DNA from: Undaria pinnatifida
Lineage: Eukaryota > Sar > Phaeophyceae > Laminariales > Alariaceae
Length of the DNA stretch: 64,000 nucleotides
Direction: 5' to 3'
NCBI GenBank assembly: GCA_012845835.1
Contig: JABAKD010000030.1
Span: 12,627,580-12,691,579, forward strand
Shown: positions 31,855-44,100 of the stretch, one piece after another
How the letters are laid out: every line of letters begins with the position of its first letter
How positions within the stretch are numbered: the stretch's first letter is position 1
The notes under the pieces: generated by a model
Database searches by the model: none
Seen by the model: only the letters and a program-made list of their open reading frames with translations
Told to the model about the DNA's origin: nothing
Position numbers and translations under genes: made by a program

Positions 31855-33265
31855 TCCCGCCCCCCCCTCCCCTCCCCCTCCCCCGATCCCTCTTGTTCAA
31901 AAACCCCTCACCCCTTCCCCCCCCCCCCCCCTCCCCCGATCCCTCCCCCCCCCCCCCCCTTTCCGCCTAGTTTGTCCCAACGCCCCACGGACAATCGAAA
32001 TCGGCCAGAGTAATAAACACCTATACGCAGTTGATATCACGCCATTATCTTTCTGACCATCCATGACGTAATTTTCATTCTTTCCCCCCACCCCCCTCAA
32101 CCCCCCCTCCAACGCCCCCTCTTTTCCAACCACCCGCACGATCGCCTAGACCTAGCACAACGCGTATAACAAGCCCCTACATATCTTTGATCTTACAGTC
32201 GGAGTGTATTTGAATTTCATTTGTGACCTAAACCTCCTAAAATATCCCTCCCCCCCCCCCCTCCCTTCTCGCTCTCCCTTGCTCAAATGCCCCACCTAAT
32301 ATCGAAATCCGCCAGATTAATAAACACTTCACGCACTGGATATCACCTCATTATCTTTCTAGAGCCATCCATGCCGCTGCTTCCCCCCCCCCCCCCCCGC
32401 CCCGAACGCCCCCTTCTTCCCCACCACCCGCACCATCGCCTAGACCTAGCACCACACGTATAACAAACCCCTCACCTAAATCCCTTCTTTTCCCCCCCCC
32501 ACGCCCCCTCCACCCCCCCCCCCCCCCCCGCCCCCACCCCCCACCACCCCAACCCCCCCACCCCATCCCACCCCCACCCCCTCAAACACTCCGCCCTCTC
32601 TCTACTCACTGATTGTACGACTTACCCCTGGATAAACATGATAAACTGATGCATTCTTCCTAAAACCGTCACATTCATCCCTCAAAATAATGTATAGTTT
32701 CCACGCACAGATTGAGCTGCCCCACACGCCCCACCCCCGCTCCAACCCCTCCCCCCTCTGATAAACTGGTGCTTTTTTTTCTTTTTTCTTCTTCTTTTTT
32801 CTTTTCTAAAACCGTCAGATGTATCCCCTTGCGAGGATTTATAGCTTCCACGCACAAATTGCCCGCCCGTCCGCCTCCCCCCCCCCCTCGCCCCTCCCCT
32901 CCAACCCCGCTCGCTTTTGATCAAAACCAGGCCCCCACGTCTTTCAAAACTCCGCCCCCCCCTCACCGGTTATTCGACTTACAGGATTCACTTGATAAAC
33001 GGATGTGTTTTCCTCCACAGCTGTCAGATTTGGTCCCCCTCAGAAACGGGTTTTATAGTTTCCGCGCACAGGCTGACTAACATCACCCTGTTGACCCTGA
33101 TAGCTACACTGCAGTTGTAAGGGGAGTCGCCGACCTATATCCTTAAATGAGGACACACAACTCGTAATACGCGCGATCGGAGTATCACACACAGCTTGCA
33201 AAGATGAGTTTCGACGAAATCTTCGATCTCACAGCTAGACTGTATTTTCATTTTTTATAATATAT
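31855..33265 (+). repeat. long C-rich composite element
   Basis: About 1.4 kb of alternating C runs and short unique blocks: ATCGAAATCGGCCAGA, TAATAAACAC, GATATCACGCCATTATCTTTC, CGCCTAGACCTAGCAC, and finally a complete MSFDEIFDL module (33010-33265). The first blocks occur twice within the element, and blocks from about 32195 onward recur at 52515-53505 in the same order. No protein is encoded. Plus-strand C bias suggests i-motif or G-quadruplex potential. Confidence 0.75.
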
Positions 33266-33477
33266 AGACTATGGTGGTAGTGTCACGTATCATACCTTTT
33301 GTTGTTGTCTTTCGTTGCATGTATCATCACGCTATTATGGAGGCGTTATTCGTAGTAGTAGCGGCGTTTTTAGCCGTTACAGACACCGCTAATAATGTAT
33401 CACATGATATGAAGCACGTTAGCTTACTGGTGGTGGTGCCGGTATCATCATAATATATGTCGTATCGTAGGGCTGTG

Positions 33478-33842
33478 TTATAAGGCTTAGTTTGGGTAAG
33501 CTATTGGTTAACCTTTTGCAAGTGGTCAAACGGACTAATACCCCACTAATACCATAACAAATGGCGTCGTCGACAGACCATGGTTTTTCGGGGTCGTGGG
33601 TTCGAGCCCCACATCCACCATACTAAACTTTCTCAGATTTTCCCCATGGCGAACTTGAAAAATACTCTCCCCGGTATACCCAGGAAATGAAACGGCTTGG
33701 ATAATTGACAGGTCCGCCCGTATATCCGGCCGACCTGCTATCCCGGCGTTTCAGGGGGGGAGAGTGTTATAAGGCTTAGTTTGGGTAAGCTATTGGTTAA
33801 CCTTTAGCAAGTGGTCAAACGGATTAAAACCCCACTAATTCC
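33478..33842 (+). mobile_element. TRIM-like unit: 73-bp direct repeats around a tRNA-like core
   Basis: A ~73-base repeat starting GTTATAAGGCTTAGTTTGGG occurs at about 33478-33550 and 33768-33840 with only a few differences. Between them lie a tRNA-like stretch (GTGGGTTCGAGCCCCACATC, then CACCA) and AAAAATACTCTCCCCGGTAT. The end repeat also occurs once at 2797-2865 after the same core. The layout resembles a terminal-repeat retrotransposon in miniature, or a tandem SINE with shared ends. Confidence 0.55.
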
Positions 33843-33889
33843 TGTTCGATGTTTAACAACCTTGCTGCTTGGTGTTTGGGCTTAGCGAC

Positions 33890-34075
33890 AAGCGGGAGGG
33901 GGAGGGCGGGGGGGGCGCAGGGGGGGGGAAGCGGGGGGGGCACGGGGGTGGGCAAGGGTTGGAAGGGGGGAGGGGGGTGGGGGCGGTCGAGAGCAAGGGA
34001 AGGTGGGGGGGGGTGAGAGGAGGGGGGGGAGGGGTCGGAAGGGGAGGAAGGAGGGGTCGGGGGGGGGGGGCGGGG
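33890..34075 (+). repeat. G-rich tract with many G runs
   Basis: About 185 bases of runs of 3-10 G separated by A, C or T, suitable for several G-quadruplexes. It lies immediately right of the TRIM-like unit. Confidence 0.85.
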
Positions 34076-35695
34076 TGCTATGTATGGTGTTGCTCTCGAA
34101 GGTCTGTGAAGGGGAAAGAAATACTAGGAACAAGGAAAATGGTGACATCTTACTACCTGACCTGGAAAGGGCGTATTCGTTTGAGGGAAAAGGGGTTCAA
34201 TGCGAGAGGCACAGACGAGCCCCACCTACTGTACCGCTGCTGCTGTTGTTGTTGAAGAATTAATCGGAGCCCTATTATACTTTTGAATAGTTCACGACGC
34301 TGTGCTCTTCTAGCAAAACACACTCAGCAATGCACACACGTGGTGAGTGGGTTCGCGGCCATACTTGGAAGGGACAGCATGTACTACGTGCGTGCACGGA
34401 AGATAATAATGGAGGGGGGGGGGCGCTTTAGATATTGACGGGGGAGAGAGGGGTGGCGCCTTCTGGCCCACCGGTGCAAGTGCGCGAGGCGGGGAGGTTA
34501 GACGTCTGGCTCGTTCATGGAATTATGGGGAAGCGGAGCCGGTGCGACGAGCGGTGAAACTTGTACTGTTTGGTCTGCCAAATACAGAGGCAACGGGATA
34601 CAGCAACAGAGCAGTGGGCGTGTGTGTGACAAGCATAATAGACGGGAGCGGGGGGTGGGGATCGGACGGACGTACGGGTCAGCATATAGTGGTCCTAGGG
34701 AGTTTGGACGTGAAGAGTGAAGGGGGTCTTGTGAGGCGGGGAGCTTCACTCAAGGGACAGCAGCACAGAAACAAACAAACAAACAAAAATAGGAAGCGTA
34801 GGTTGCGTAGAAATCATGCGACCAGGGAAACGCGGGCACTTTGAGCGCACTGGAGTGCGGATACTCATGCATGAGGGAGTGGACGAGCGCGCGCGTGGGG
34901 GGGGGGGGGGGGGGGTACTCACCGAATCATGCATGGCCGTAGTCCGGGGGATCGGAGACCCTCGCATCCCCAAAATGGCGGGAAGGACTACATCGGGTTT
35001 CCTCCAACGAGGTACTAGTCACTGCGTGCACCAAGCGCAAAGCGCGCGGGACGTGCTCGGCGAGCCGCATGTACAGTGAGCAGCATCACACTAGGAATCG
35101 TTTGTAAGGCGGACTTCGGCACCTTTCCGGCGCTTTCTTGCATACATACCAGGTTGCAGACCAGGTATGAATGACAACTACGTAGTAGGGGTGGGTGGGT
35201 GGGAAGTGCGGAAGCTAAAATCAGCAAAAAAACGTGCGGAGTCGCGCGGTGAAAGCGGTGTTGGAGAAACAAATACAGGAGGAGCTGACAAAGAAAATTG
35301 CGGGCTACGGATGACCCAACCCGTGGAGAGGCGAGGAGGTCCACGTGTGGGTGGGAGTGGGGTCGGGGGGGGCTGCAGCTTGGTGTGGGTGGGGGCGAGG
35401 GGTAAGCGCGTGAGTTTTCTGAGGCTTCCCAGTTTGAGGTGCCCTTTGCATCGCACCCGTAAACTGACGGCGACTAAAAAAAAAAGGTGCGTTCCATGAG
35501 CAATCGCATGGTCTGTTGTAGGTGCCACAGGTGTACCTGGTATATCCGAAGCACTCCAGAAGCAACAAAATATATAACAAAATATGAAAACATCAATAAC
35601 ATTCAACGATGCCAGGATAATGATGGTATTAATTAGGTGGAGTTCCTCAGCTGGGTCCTGAGCCCCATGAGGCAGAAGCACGGTGGCGAAGAAGG
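34076..35695. other. intergenic, no gene recognised
   Basis: Purine-rich plus strand gives several open but low-complexity frames. A G run of about 25 bases lies near 34888-34914. No splice-consistent exon or recognised domain was found. Confidence 0.35.
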
Positions 35696-35699
35696 CTAA

Positions 35700-36010
35700 G
35701 AAGCGCACAGCAGGTCGGACGGATGACGATCTAAATAATGTAAATCATCTAGTCCAGTCTATATGACTACTATCTAAATATTCTAAATCATCTATGTCAT
35801 CTGTATCATTTACAAAAATATCCTGTATCTCTGCCGTTATGTATGTGGTGCAGGACCTCTATATAAAGAGTACAGATCCAACCTTGGAAACGTGTGCTAG
35901 ATCACGCAGATCGCACCGCCCCCCGCCGGTAACATGATGAGCTAGAGCATACAGATCAGATCTTCACCCGAAAGATGCAGATCATCCGGTAGGGATAGCT
36001 CATCTTTCCG
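35700..36010 (+). repeat. second copy of the 8.7 kb repeat, array mostly lost
   Basis: GACGATCTAAATAATGTAAATCATCTAG is reduced to a few units, but GTACAGATCCAACCTTGGAA, the CACGCAGATCG word and ATGATGAGCTAGAGCATACA align with 8970-9085. Confidence 0.7.
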
Positions 36011-36277
36011 ACCAGTGAAAGAGCGCCACTCCTATCGTAGCCCACGTCTACACCGAAAGGCTGGACGGCCAGGTTGGTCCACGGCAGATATCAACCCGCC
36101 TCCGAACAAGTCTCCTCCGAACAAGTCTCACTAAATGACTATTTTTAATCCATTTCAAAATAGAAATAACAAACAACGTAAGATGTTTTTGTTTTGTGTG
36201 ACATTTGATTCGTCCATCGCCACAATCTAGTCCGTGGTCACAAGATGGGTTAAAACGGTATTTCTGGAGGTTACAGG

Positions 36278-36628
36278 GTGTTTATTGGCAAGAACAAGAT
36301 GAACAAAGTGCTCCAACACCTTGGCGTGGAGCGAAAATGGGGTAAGGCAATTGATTTCATATTCTGTAACGGAAGCTTAGTGACTTCCGATCCTTTTCGC
36401 TCTGTTCTGTTTGAACGCATAGCACAAAGACAGCGATCATTCACAGAGGCGGGGCCGGCTAATGACATCATTTTAAGAACAAAAAGAGCACATAAGCAGC
36501 AGCAACAGCAACAGCAGCAATCAGTTGTTGTAGCCCACGAGCATGCTGCCGACCCACTCCATATAGCAACACCACAGCTTACGCCAGATATGCAAACATG
36601 GTATCGTCCGCAGACAAAACATGCTTAA
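36278..36628 (+). CDS. doubtful 116-codon ORF
   Basis: ATG-initiated frame with a non-repetitive start (MNKVLQHLGVERKWGKAIDF) and a Gln run in the middle. No donor, acceptor or neighbour supports it. It lies about 1.2 kb beyond the stop of the kinase gene on the other strand. A relic or chance frame is as likely as a gene. Confidence 0.2.
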   Translation: MFIGKNKMNKVLQHLGVERKWGKAIDFIFCNGSLVTSDPFRSVLFERIAQRQRSFTEAGPANDIILRTKRAHKQQQQQQQQSVVVAHEHAADPLHIATPQLTPDMQTWYRPQTKHA

Positions 36629-37716
36629 TTAAGTCGCTTATCCTCCGAAAGGAGAAAGTGATGGCCAACACACGCAGAAAGCAAATAACTAAGTCGACCA
36701 CCAACCACAATCTTGTAGTGGTGTACGAAGCAGACTAGTTTTACTACAAATATCATCAACGCTTTCGTCAGACGCGAAGAAACCGGCGATTTTTTCTTTT
36801 TCTTTCAACTTCTCGTCACGTGCTCGTGCGTCATCCACTCTCCGCGCCCTCCTACTACTCTACCCTCCAGCACACCTCACACGGGCTATTCTGACACAAC
36901 AAAGGAGTGCAATCCGTCTATGATAGATTGAACACCGACATCAAATCACACGGCAAGGCCTGTATGCCAAGCCAAACATTTTCTAGCAGTAAACGCTGCT
37001 TGTTGTACGAAACGAAAACATGCACCGGGACGGTTTCCCCCACGTCATACAGGAGAACGCACTTGAATCAGAGGGGTGGTGTGGCAGACACACAGCGTAC
37101 TCTGTGGCCCACCTACCACCCAAACAACGCGTATCACGGCTAGACGCGCTTCTTTGCCGTGCGGGTTGCTTTTCACGTCTCCTCGTAGCGGTAACACATG
37201 CCTCCGATCAACCTCTAAAGCCTTTTGTTCCATCCCCTCGGCCCGTTTTTGTATTGTTCCCAACCACACACTAGCCACCATTTTTCAGAAAAGCAAAAGC
37301 CCTACGTAGGCGTACCAGCTATTTAGCCGCCAAAATAAACACTAAACTTGCTCCTCAGGGCGGCGTGTGTTGTATCATACACAGTCAAGCCAGCAAAACG
37401 GGAAATAATACCCCGCCCGCTACTCGGTGCTCTTGAGCACGAGTAGCTGTCCGTCTTAAGAAGGGTTTGCATTCCCACCAAAAGCAGGCCAAAACAACAG
37501 CAGGGTGATCCCCCCCCCCCCCTCCCCCCCGAGGCAACACCGCCTCCACAAATCGCAAGGCGTGTTGCCAAGCCACACCCTCGTCAAAGCAGAAAAAAAA
37601 TATTCACAGTCCGTGCCCCAGGTAGGCAACGTGAACGGGGGGTCGGCCCTGGCGCGCCACCACCTTCGTTCAAGAAACGCCACAAAGCGCACCCCCCCTT
37701 CCAAGCAAGGTAAGCA

Positions 37717-37743
37717 CCCCCCCCCCCCCCCCCCCCCCCCCCC
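37717..37743. repeat. C homopolymer, 27 bases
   Basis: Uninterrupted C run about 55 bases beyond the stop codon of the kinase gene, so a G run in its probable 3' untranslated region. Confidence 0.9.
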
Positions 37744-37798
37744 AACCACCGCCACCACCACCATCACCGGCAAAGACGCATGCCGAGGAAATCGACAT

Positions 37799-38177
37799 CT
37801 AGCCGGGAACCGCCGCAGGCATGCCGGAACGGGAAGTAGAGTTAGCGCCCCTAGCCGACGCAGGGGGCGGGGGCTGGGGTCGTCTCCGTAAACGATCGTC
37901 GGCGTCATAGTCACCCGCCCTTCCTCCCCTCCCCCCCCGCCCCCCACCGTCGCCGGCGACGGCAGCGGCAGCAGCGGCGGCAGCCGCGGCGCCCGAAGAC
38001 TTGAAGGATTTCTCGGCAGCTTGGCGAGCGGCGCGGGCCCCTCGCTCCCTGACGATGCTGCGGTGGCGCCTCTTGGCCAGGTCACGGAGGAGGAAGCGGA
38101 GGAAGCGGAAGAAGCAAGCCTTGAACTGCTCGCTGTTTTCGTTGGGACGCTTTCTCAACGAGTAGCGGGCAGACCTT
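37799..38177 (-). CDS. PI4K-like gene terminal exon (inferred)
   Basis: Acceptor TTCGGAG opens a frame in the required phase with a basic, helical start (FKACFFRFLRFLLRDLAKRR) then an Ala run and Gly/Arg-rich end. It is supported by phase and composition only. Confidence 0.45.
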
Positions 38178-41100
38178 CTCCGAATATCACACAGAAACAC
38201 GCAAGACGAGTATTGGGCGGGAGGGGACGGTACGGTGTTTACGATATTAACAAACACGAAAGAAGACTGTTGGGGGCAGGAGACGGTACAGTGTCCAAGA
38301 TTCGACAATCACGCAAGAAGAGTATTGCAGGTGGGAGGCAATATAGAGTTTTACAACTTGTCAAACATGGTCAAACATGTACTGTACTCATAGTGCCAGG
38401 GAGGGGGGGCAGCACAGCGTTTACGAGTCTGTCTACGTAGCTTCGACGCAATGACGGTTCACAGCAACTCCATAATGTTTACACCGACACAACTACTAAT
38501 ACTCCCAGGCGGTCGGGGTTTATGAGGTAACGGTTAAGAGTCAAGTGAGTTTCATTGTTGTGTCGAAGCTAGGGTGCAATCACTACTTCCCCCGGGAATC
38601 ACCCCCCCCCTTGAACTGCAACAAGGACAAAAGACAAGGACCACACCGCAACGAAACGAAGCCAAGCCAAGCCAAGCCAAGCCAAGCCAAGCCAAGCCAA
38701 GCCAAGCCAAGCCAAGCCAAGCCAAGCCAAGCCAAGCCAAGCCAAGCCAAGCCAAGCCAAGCCAAGCCAAGCCAAGCCAAGCCAAGCCAAGCCAAGCCAA
38801 GCCAAGCCAAGCCAAGCCAAGCCAAGCCAAGCCAAGCCAAGCCAAGCCAAGCCAAGCCAAGCAAAGCAAAGCAAAGCAAAGCAAAGCAAAGCAAAGCAAA
38901 GCAAAGCAAAGCAAAGCAAAGCAAAGCAAAGCAAAGCAAAGCAAAGCAAAGCAAAGCAAAGCAAAGCAAAGCAAAGCAAAGCAAAGCAAAGCAAAGCAAA
39001 GCAAAGCAAAGCAAAGCAAAGCAAAGCAAAGCAAAGCAAAGCAAAGCAAAGCAAAGCAAAGCAAAGCAAAGCAAAGCAAAGCAAAGCAAAGCAAAGCAAA
39101 GCAAAGCGAAGCAAAGCACAGCAAAGCAAAGCAAACTCAAAAGCAACTCACCCCCTGGCGGAATCATACAGGGCCATGCTGCCGAGTCCGTGGTAGCTGT
39201 AGCTGCGGACAATCTTCACGCCCGGAGTCAGTACCTGCACCTCCTTCGGCATCTTAGACTTCTGCTCCCCAGCCATAGGCAACGTCGGCGACGTCGTAGC
39301 AGGGCGAGGACCACCGAGCGGGCGCTTCCCATCCCTACCCCCTCCCGGTGTATCTCCTATCCTAGGCGCCCTTTGCGGAACAACCTGTTGGATGGTCACA
39401 GATCGCTGCTTCGGAGGGAGAGGATCGGGAACGACAAGTCCAGCATCTCCCCTACGCCATCCCAATCCTCCAGCGGCCTCCTTATCGCCCTGAAACCCGG
39501 CGCCAGCTTTTTCCTTCGCTGCTTCAGCAGACGTCACCCAAAACGGAGGGATAGGGGGATGACGAGAAGGGGCATCAGAACAAGGATGTGAACCGCCGTT
39601 CTGCGAGCCACTCTGCGAGCCACCGGGGAGTGGAGACTCGTGGTCGTCTTCCGGCATGGGTTCGAGGCTGGCGGAGGACATCGCACCACCGCCCGGCCCT
39701 TTCACTACCAGAGGCGCGCGATTTTTCTCGGGAGACGAGAAAAGTTTGCGCCCGACAACTCTAGCCCCCCCCATCTCCCTCGCGCTGTCCGAGTCTTTCT
39801 CCGGGGAGGAGGCAGCTGCGTCGGAAGCAGCAACAGCGGAAGACGCAGTACCGCCGGCAGTAGCACCAGCACCATCGGCGGGGGCACCAGCGGCGGTGTT
39901 ACTGTCTCCAACAATGAGCGGTGGGCGACCACCCCCCCCTTGCCAACCCGGGCAGCTGCCAGCACCACCACCAATGCTACCCCGCCCCCCCTTGCCTTTC
40001 CGAGGAGAAACCCCGTCGACGGAAGAGGTGTCCTCCCAGCCGGAGAAGCTGCGGGAAGCGTTGCGCGCGTCAATCGTCTCGAATTTCTCCCGCCAAAAGC
40101 CTACCGGCGAGACAAGCTCTGTGTCCGACTCAGCTGAGTACGGAGGTGAACCCAACACCCTGGTCCCCTGTCCCGTCAAAAACGCCACCTGAGCTCCAGA
40201 GGAGGGGCTTTCCCGAGAAAGAGAGGCCGTTCCGGGGGGGGGAGCCCAAATGCGCAGGGGGGGGCGTTCCCCCGCACATCCTTCCCCCCCGCTACCGTCC
40301 ATGCTGTCCGCGGAGATGCGGAGGTCCGAGAGGGTGGGAACGTCCTCGCTGCTAGCGTCATTCGAGCTCTCGTGCGTGTAGGGAGCTGGTTGGGTAGGGG
40401 CCTGTTCAGCGTCAAGCGCTTCCTCCTCCTCCGCCTTTGTTGCGTCTAGCCACCCCTTCTTGTCCTCCGCCGTCAAATCTAAGCTCTCTGATCTGCCGCC
40501 CGACGCCGGGCGCGGCCGTGCCGGCTTGCTGGTGTCTAGGCTCTTGGAAGCGAGGTTGAAGGTATGCTTGGAGGGGGCTACTGAGGTCTGGTGGTCCACC
40601 GCCGCGCGAGCTAGCTCGCTGGAAGTGTCGGCGGCGGTGGAGAGGGCGGGGGGGGAAAGGGAGGGAATGGAAGAATGAAAGCGTTTGGGTTTTGTTTAGT
40701 TTTGGGTGGGCGTTGTTTTTCTGGTATTTCATGCTGAGTGCGTTTTATGGTACCAGCACACAAGGCACAGATGGTAGCAGTATACCAGGTACCTGGTCCA
40801 TGACCTGGTCCATGCAAGCAGTCAACGTTCATCACAAAAAAAAAAACTTGGTTTGGGTGTTAAGTTGGACAAACACAACGCGACAGCTGTTGGACGTGTG
40901 GTATAAACTGAATGCTATAATCGTCCCCTCGGGAAATGATCACGATCACGTCATGACCAGGGCTGCGAGTTGGCTGCCTGCAGTAATACAAGGTTGGTAA
41001 CTCGCTGACCAGGTCTTAGTTAGCTAGGTATTACAGATATCCAATGTGTTCCATAAGGAAAATTGGGGAGGTTCACGTGTTTGCATCTGTCTGGTGCGTG

Positions 41101-44100
41101 TGTGGCTCGCAGTGTGTTTCGTGTCGACAAAGACTGGAAAAAGCAGTTTGTTGGCTCACCTTTCCAACCAGCCAACCAACTGTAAAGTTGGCTTACTTCG
41201 TCAAACAAGTAAGAAGATGGATTGTTTCGCCAACGAACTAAAAAGTTGGCGTACTTCGCCAACCAACTAATTGGTGAGTCTTACTTCGCCAGCTAACTCA
41301 TTGGTAACCTTACTAGCCGTCAAGTCCAGATAACATAAAGCCCTACTAATAGTCAATAACTCACTGGGCACGCGCGACCACGGTTTCCAGCTCCGAAACC
41401 TGATCGAAGTCCTCCCGCCTGATGATACTGTTGCACCGGAAATAATTCACCAGGAAGCAAGTCGGGGGCGGGGGGGTCAACAAGCCGGACGGAGGCGTGC
41501 TGCGCCAGGGGAAAATATCACTTTTTCGCCGAAGAATTATGTCTGGCGCTTCTTAAGAGACGAACTATGCCTACCCAATGTCGTTATTAATAGAATGCCA
41601 TTCGGGTTTAACATCTACTTCAGTGCGTCATGGGGGTCATTCATTGGGTTGGACTTTCCTTGTCTCTCACATGCAGGTGAAGAAAATCAAACTATTTTAC
41701 AGCTGTGAGATCGTTTCTTGGGAGGTATGGTTTGGTATGGTTTGGTATGGTATGGTTTGGTATGGTATGGTATGGCATGGTATGGTATGGTATGGTATTG
41801 TATGGTATGGCGGTATGGTTTGGTATGGTACGGTACGGTATGGTATGGTATGATTTGGTATGGCGGTATGGTTTGGTATGGTATGGTACGGTACGGTACG
41901 GTATGGTATGGTATGGTATGGTACGGTGGTATGGATACTCCTGACAAGAAAAAATGAAGAAGACATTAGTTACATCCACACTTTGCGCGTGTCGACAACT
42001 AGACAACAAAGCCAAAACATGATAACAACACGAAAGCATTCCCGTACGGGCAGCGAGCAATAAGGGATGACGGCAAACACCAAGGTGGCGTGCACCTGTA
42101 GGGCCGCCGGGCATCGCCCATGCTGCTTTATTACCATCGCCATTCTAATTGTCGTCGTCATTCAGCACTAAGGCCGTAAGTTGGCTGGCTATGCAAGTAG
42201 TACCAGGTAATTAATAGTAAGTAACGCCAGCTAGCGTTGGGCTGCGAAAGCAACTGAGTTAAATCGACACACGACGCGTATGGAAATACGCGGAAGTGTG
42301 GTGAGCTAAAGCTTTATTTTTCCCCATCCGCGGGAGGATGAAAAAAAAAAAAAAAAAAAAAAAAAAGTAAGTAAGTTGTCGACTAGTTGTTGGCTATAAC
42401 AGGTATGGTACAGCTGCAGACGGTATTTCCTTGCGTACTTGCGGAACTCTTGCGTACTTGTATCCGACTGGTGCGTTTGTGGCTTGCAACGTTTTTTATA
42501 ACGAGAATTACTAAATTAAGTCACTTGGTTGGCTTACTTCGCCACCCAACTAACAGCTACTAATCGCCATCATAGCCATATTGTAACGAGATGAGACAAA
42601 ATTAAGTCACTTGTTTGGACTTACTTCGCCGCCCAACCAAAAGCTACTAATAGCTATCATAGCCTCTTCGTAACGAGAAAGGCATAATTAAGCCACTTAT
42701 ATGGCTCACTTCGCCACCCAACCAAAAGCTACTGTTAATAACAGCTATCATAGCCGTTTGTTAACGAGATGGACTTAATGAAGTCACTTTGTTTGGCTTA
42801 CTTCGCCACCCAACTAACAGCTACTATTAACAACAGCTATCATAGCCTTTGGGTAAAGACTAGATTAAGACACTTTTTTGGCTTACTTCGTCACCCAACT
42901 AATTGCTGCTAATAGCTATCATAGCCGTCAAATACTGCCAACTCGCCGCGCACAAACCAAAAACACAGCAACAACCACGGCAATCTCACCAGGCGATGTC
43001 GAAAAGAGTTAACCCCGCGGCCACCCCTTCCTTTAGCAGTGTTTCTGCTATGCGCAGATTCTTAAGACACGACTCCGGCAGGTTAAGCGCGTCGCCAAGC
43101 TTCTCCGCGGTCTTCTCCGGGTTGAAGGACTGTATGTAGTTGTACAGCTCGGGATCGATGGGCTGGATGCACAAGAGAAAGCGACAAGGACAACCACGGG
43201 ACGGAACCGGATACGATGACCGGATATGACAAGACAGGTCGGCACAGCACACGATGACCGGGCAGGACACGATGGAACAGGAGATGACAGGGCACGATAA
43301 GACGCGACAAAACCGGACAGGACAGGATATGACAGGACAGGAAGGACAGGACGGGACGGGGCAGGACAGGACGGGGTGGCAGCTCGGCGAAGGACAAAAG
43401 GTACATTTGACAGGCGTTACCGCCAATACGTAAATGCTGAAGCGTAAACTAACGGACGAGGAGCATATGCTCGAGGAGGAGGCTGAAGCAACGATCATCT
43501 GGATATCACGACCCCGCCCGAAGCCGCCTCCGTTACCTTTAACGCTCTACCTGCCAGCCTGACCTCCGCTACTCAAGAAAGCACGCCGGCAGGAACAAAA
43601 CAAAGCAGAGTACACAACCAGAGGCAAACGAATATAAAAAAAACACATAGACAAATATCGTACTAACAGTAGACCGGCCTTTTCGGGCGCGTCACGGGCC
43701 TCTTTTGACATTAATATGCTATTTCAATGTATGGGGGCGGTCAGTCGAAGGGGTCAAACCGCAGTCACGTGCACAGTCTCTTTGCACACAAAGGCGGGTT
43801 TCCACCAATTTTAGCTGCAATTTCGCACACACGGGGGCGTTCACGGCAGCCCCCCCGTCCCGTCGTTACGCCTCGCTTTCAAGATGAGCGCGTCTTTCTG
43901 TTACACTCGGATAATTAATCTTCCCGAACCATTACCCCCCGCCCTCCCCGCCCCCCCCCGGCGAAAAAACAACGATAACGGCATCACATCCATACACTCT
44001 CCCCCCACGAGGTGGTAAGCCTTCCACTCCTCGTCAAAACACGCCCAGAATCTCACACATTCACACATACGCACACACGCACGCACAAACACGCACCAAC

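Noticed and set aside
37505-37891. Plus-strand exon suggested by CAAG followed by GTAAGC at 37711
   Set aside because: Donor-like word only; the frame is low complexity, has no partner exon and overlaps the 3' end of the kinase gene.
38545-39591. Open frame of 348 codons with long KPSQA and KAKQS repeats, and Leu/Ala/Cys-rich frames on the other strand
   Set aside because: A pentanucleotide array without stops opens several frames on both strands; it sits in a predicted intron.
39640-40192. Plus-strand frames of 165-178 codons opposite kinase exon 10
   Set aside because: Shadows of a GC-rich disordered coding exon that fits the kinase phases.
42497-42920. Regularly spaced repeats resembling a CRISPR array
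   Set aside because: Units are head-to-tail and repeat over their whole length, with no distinct spacers, and the context is a eukaryotic intron.
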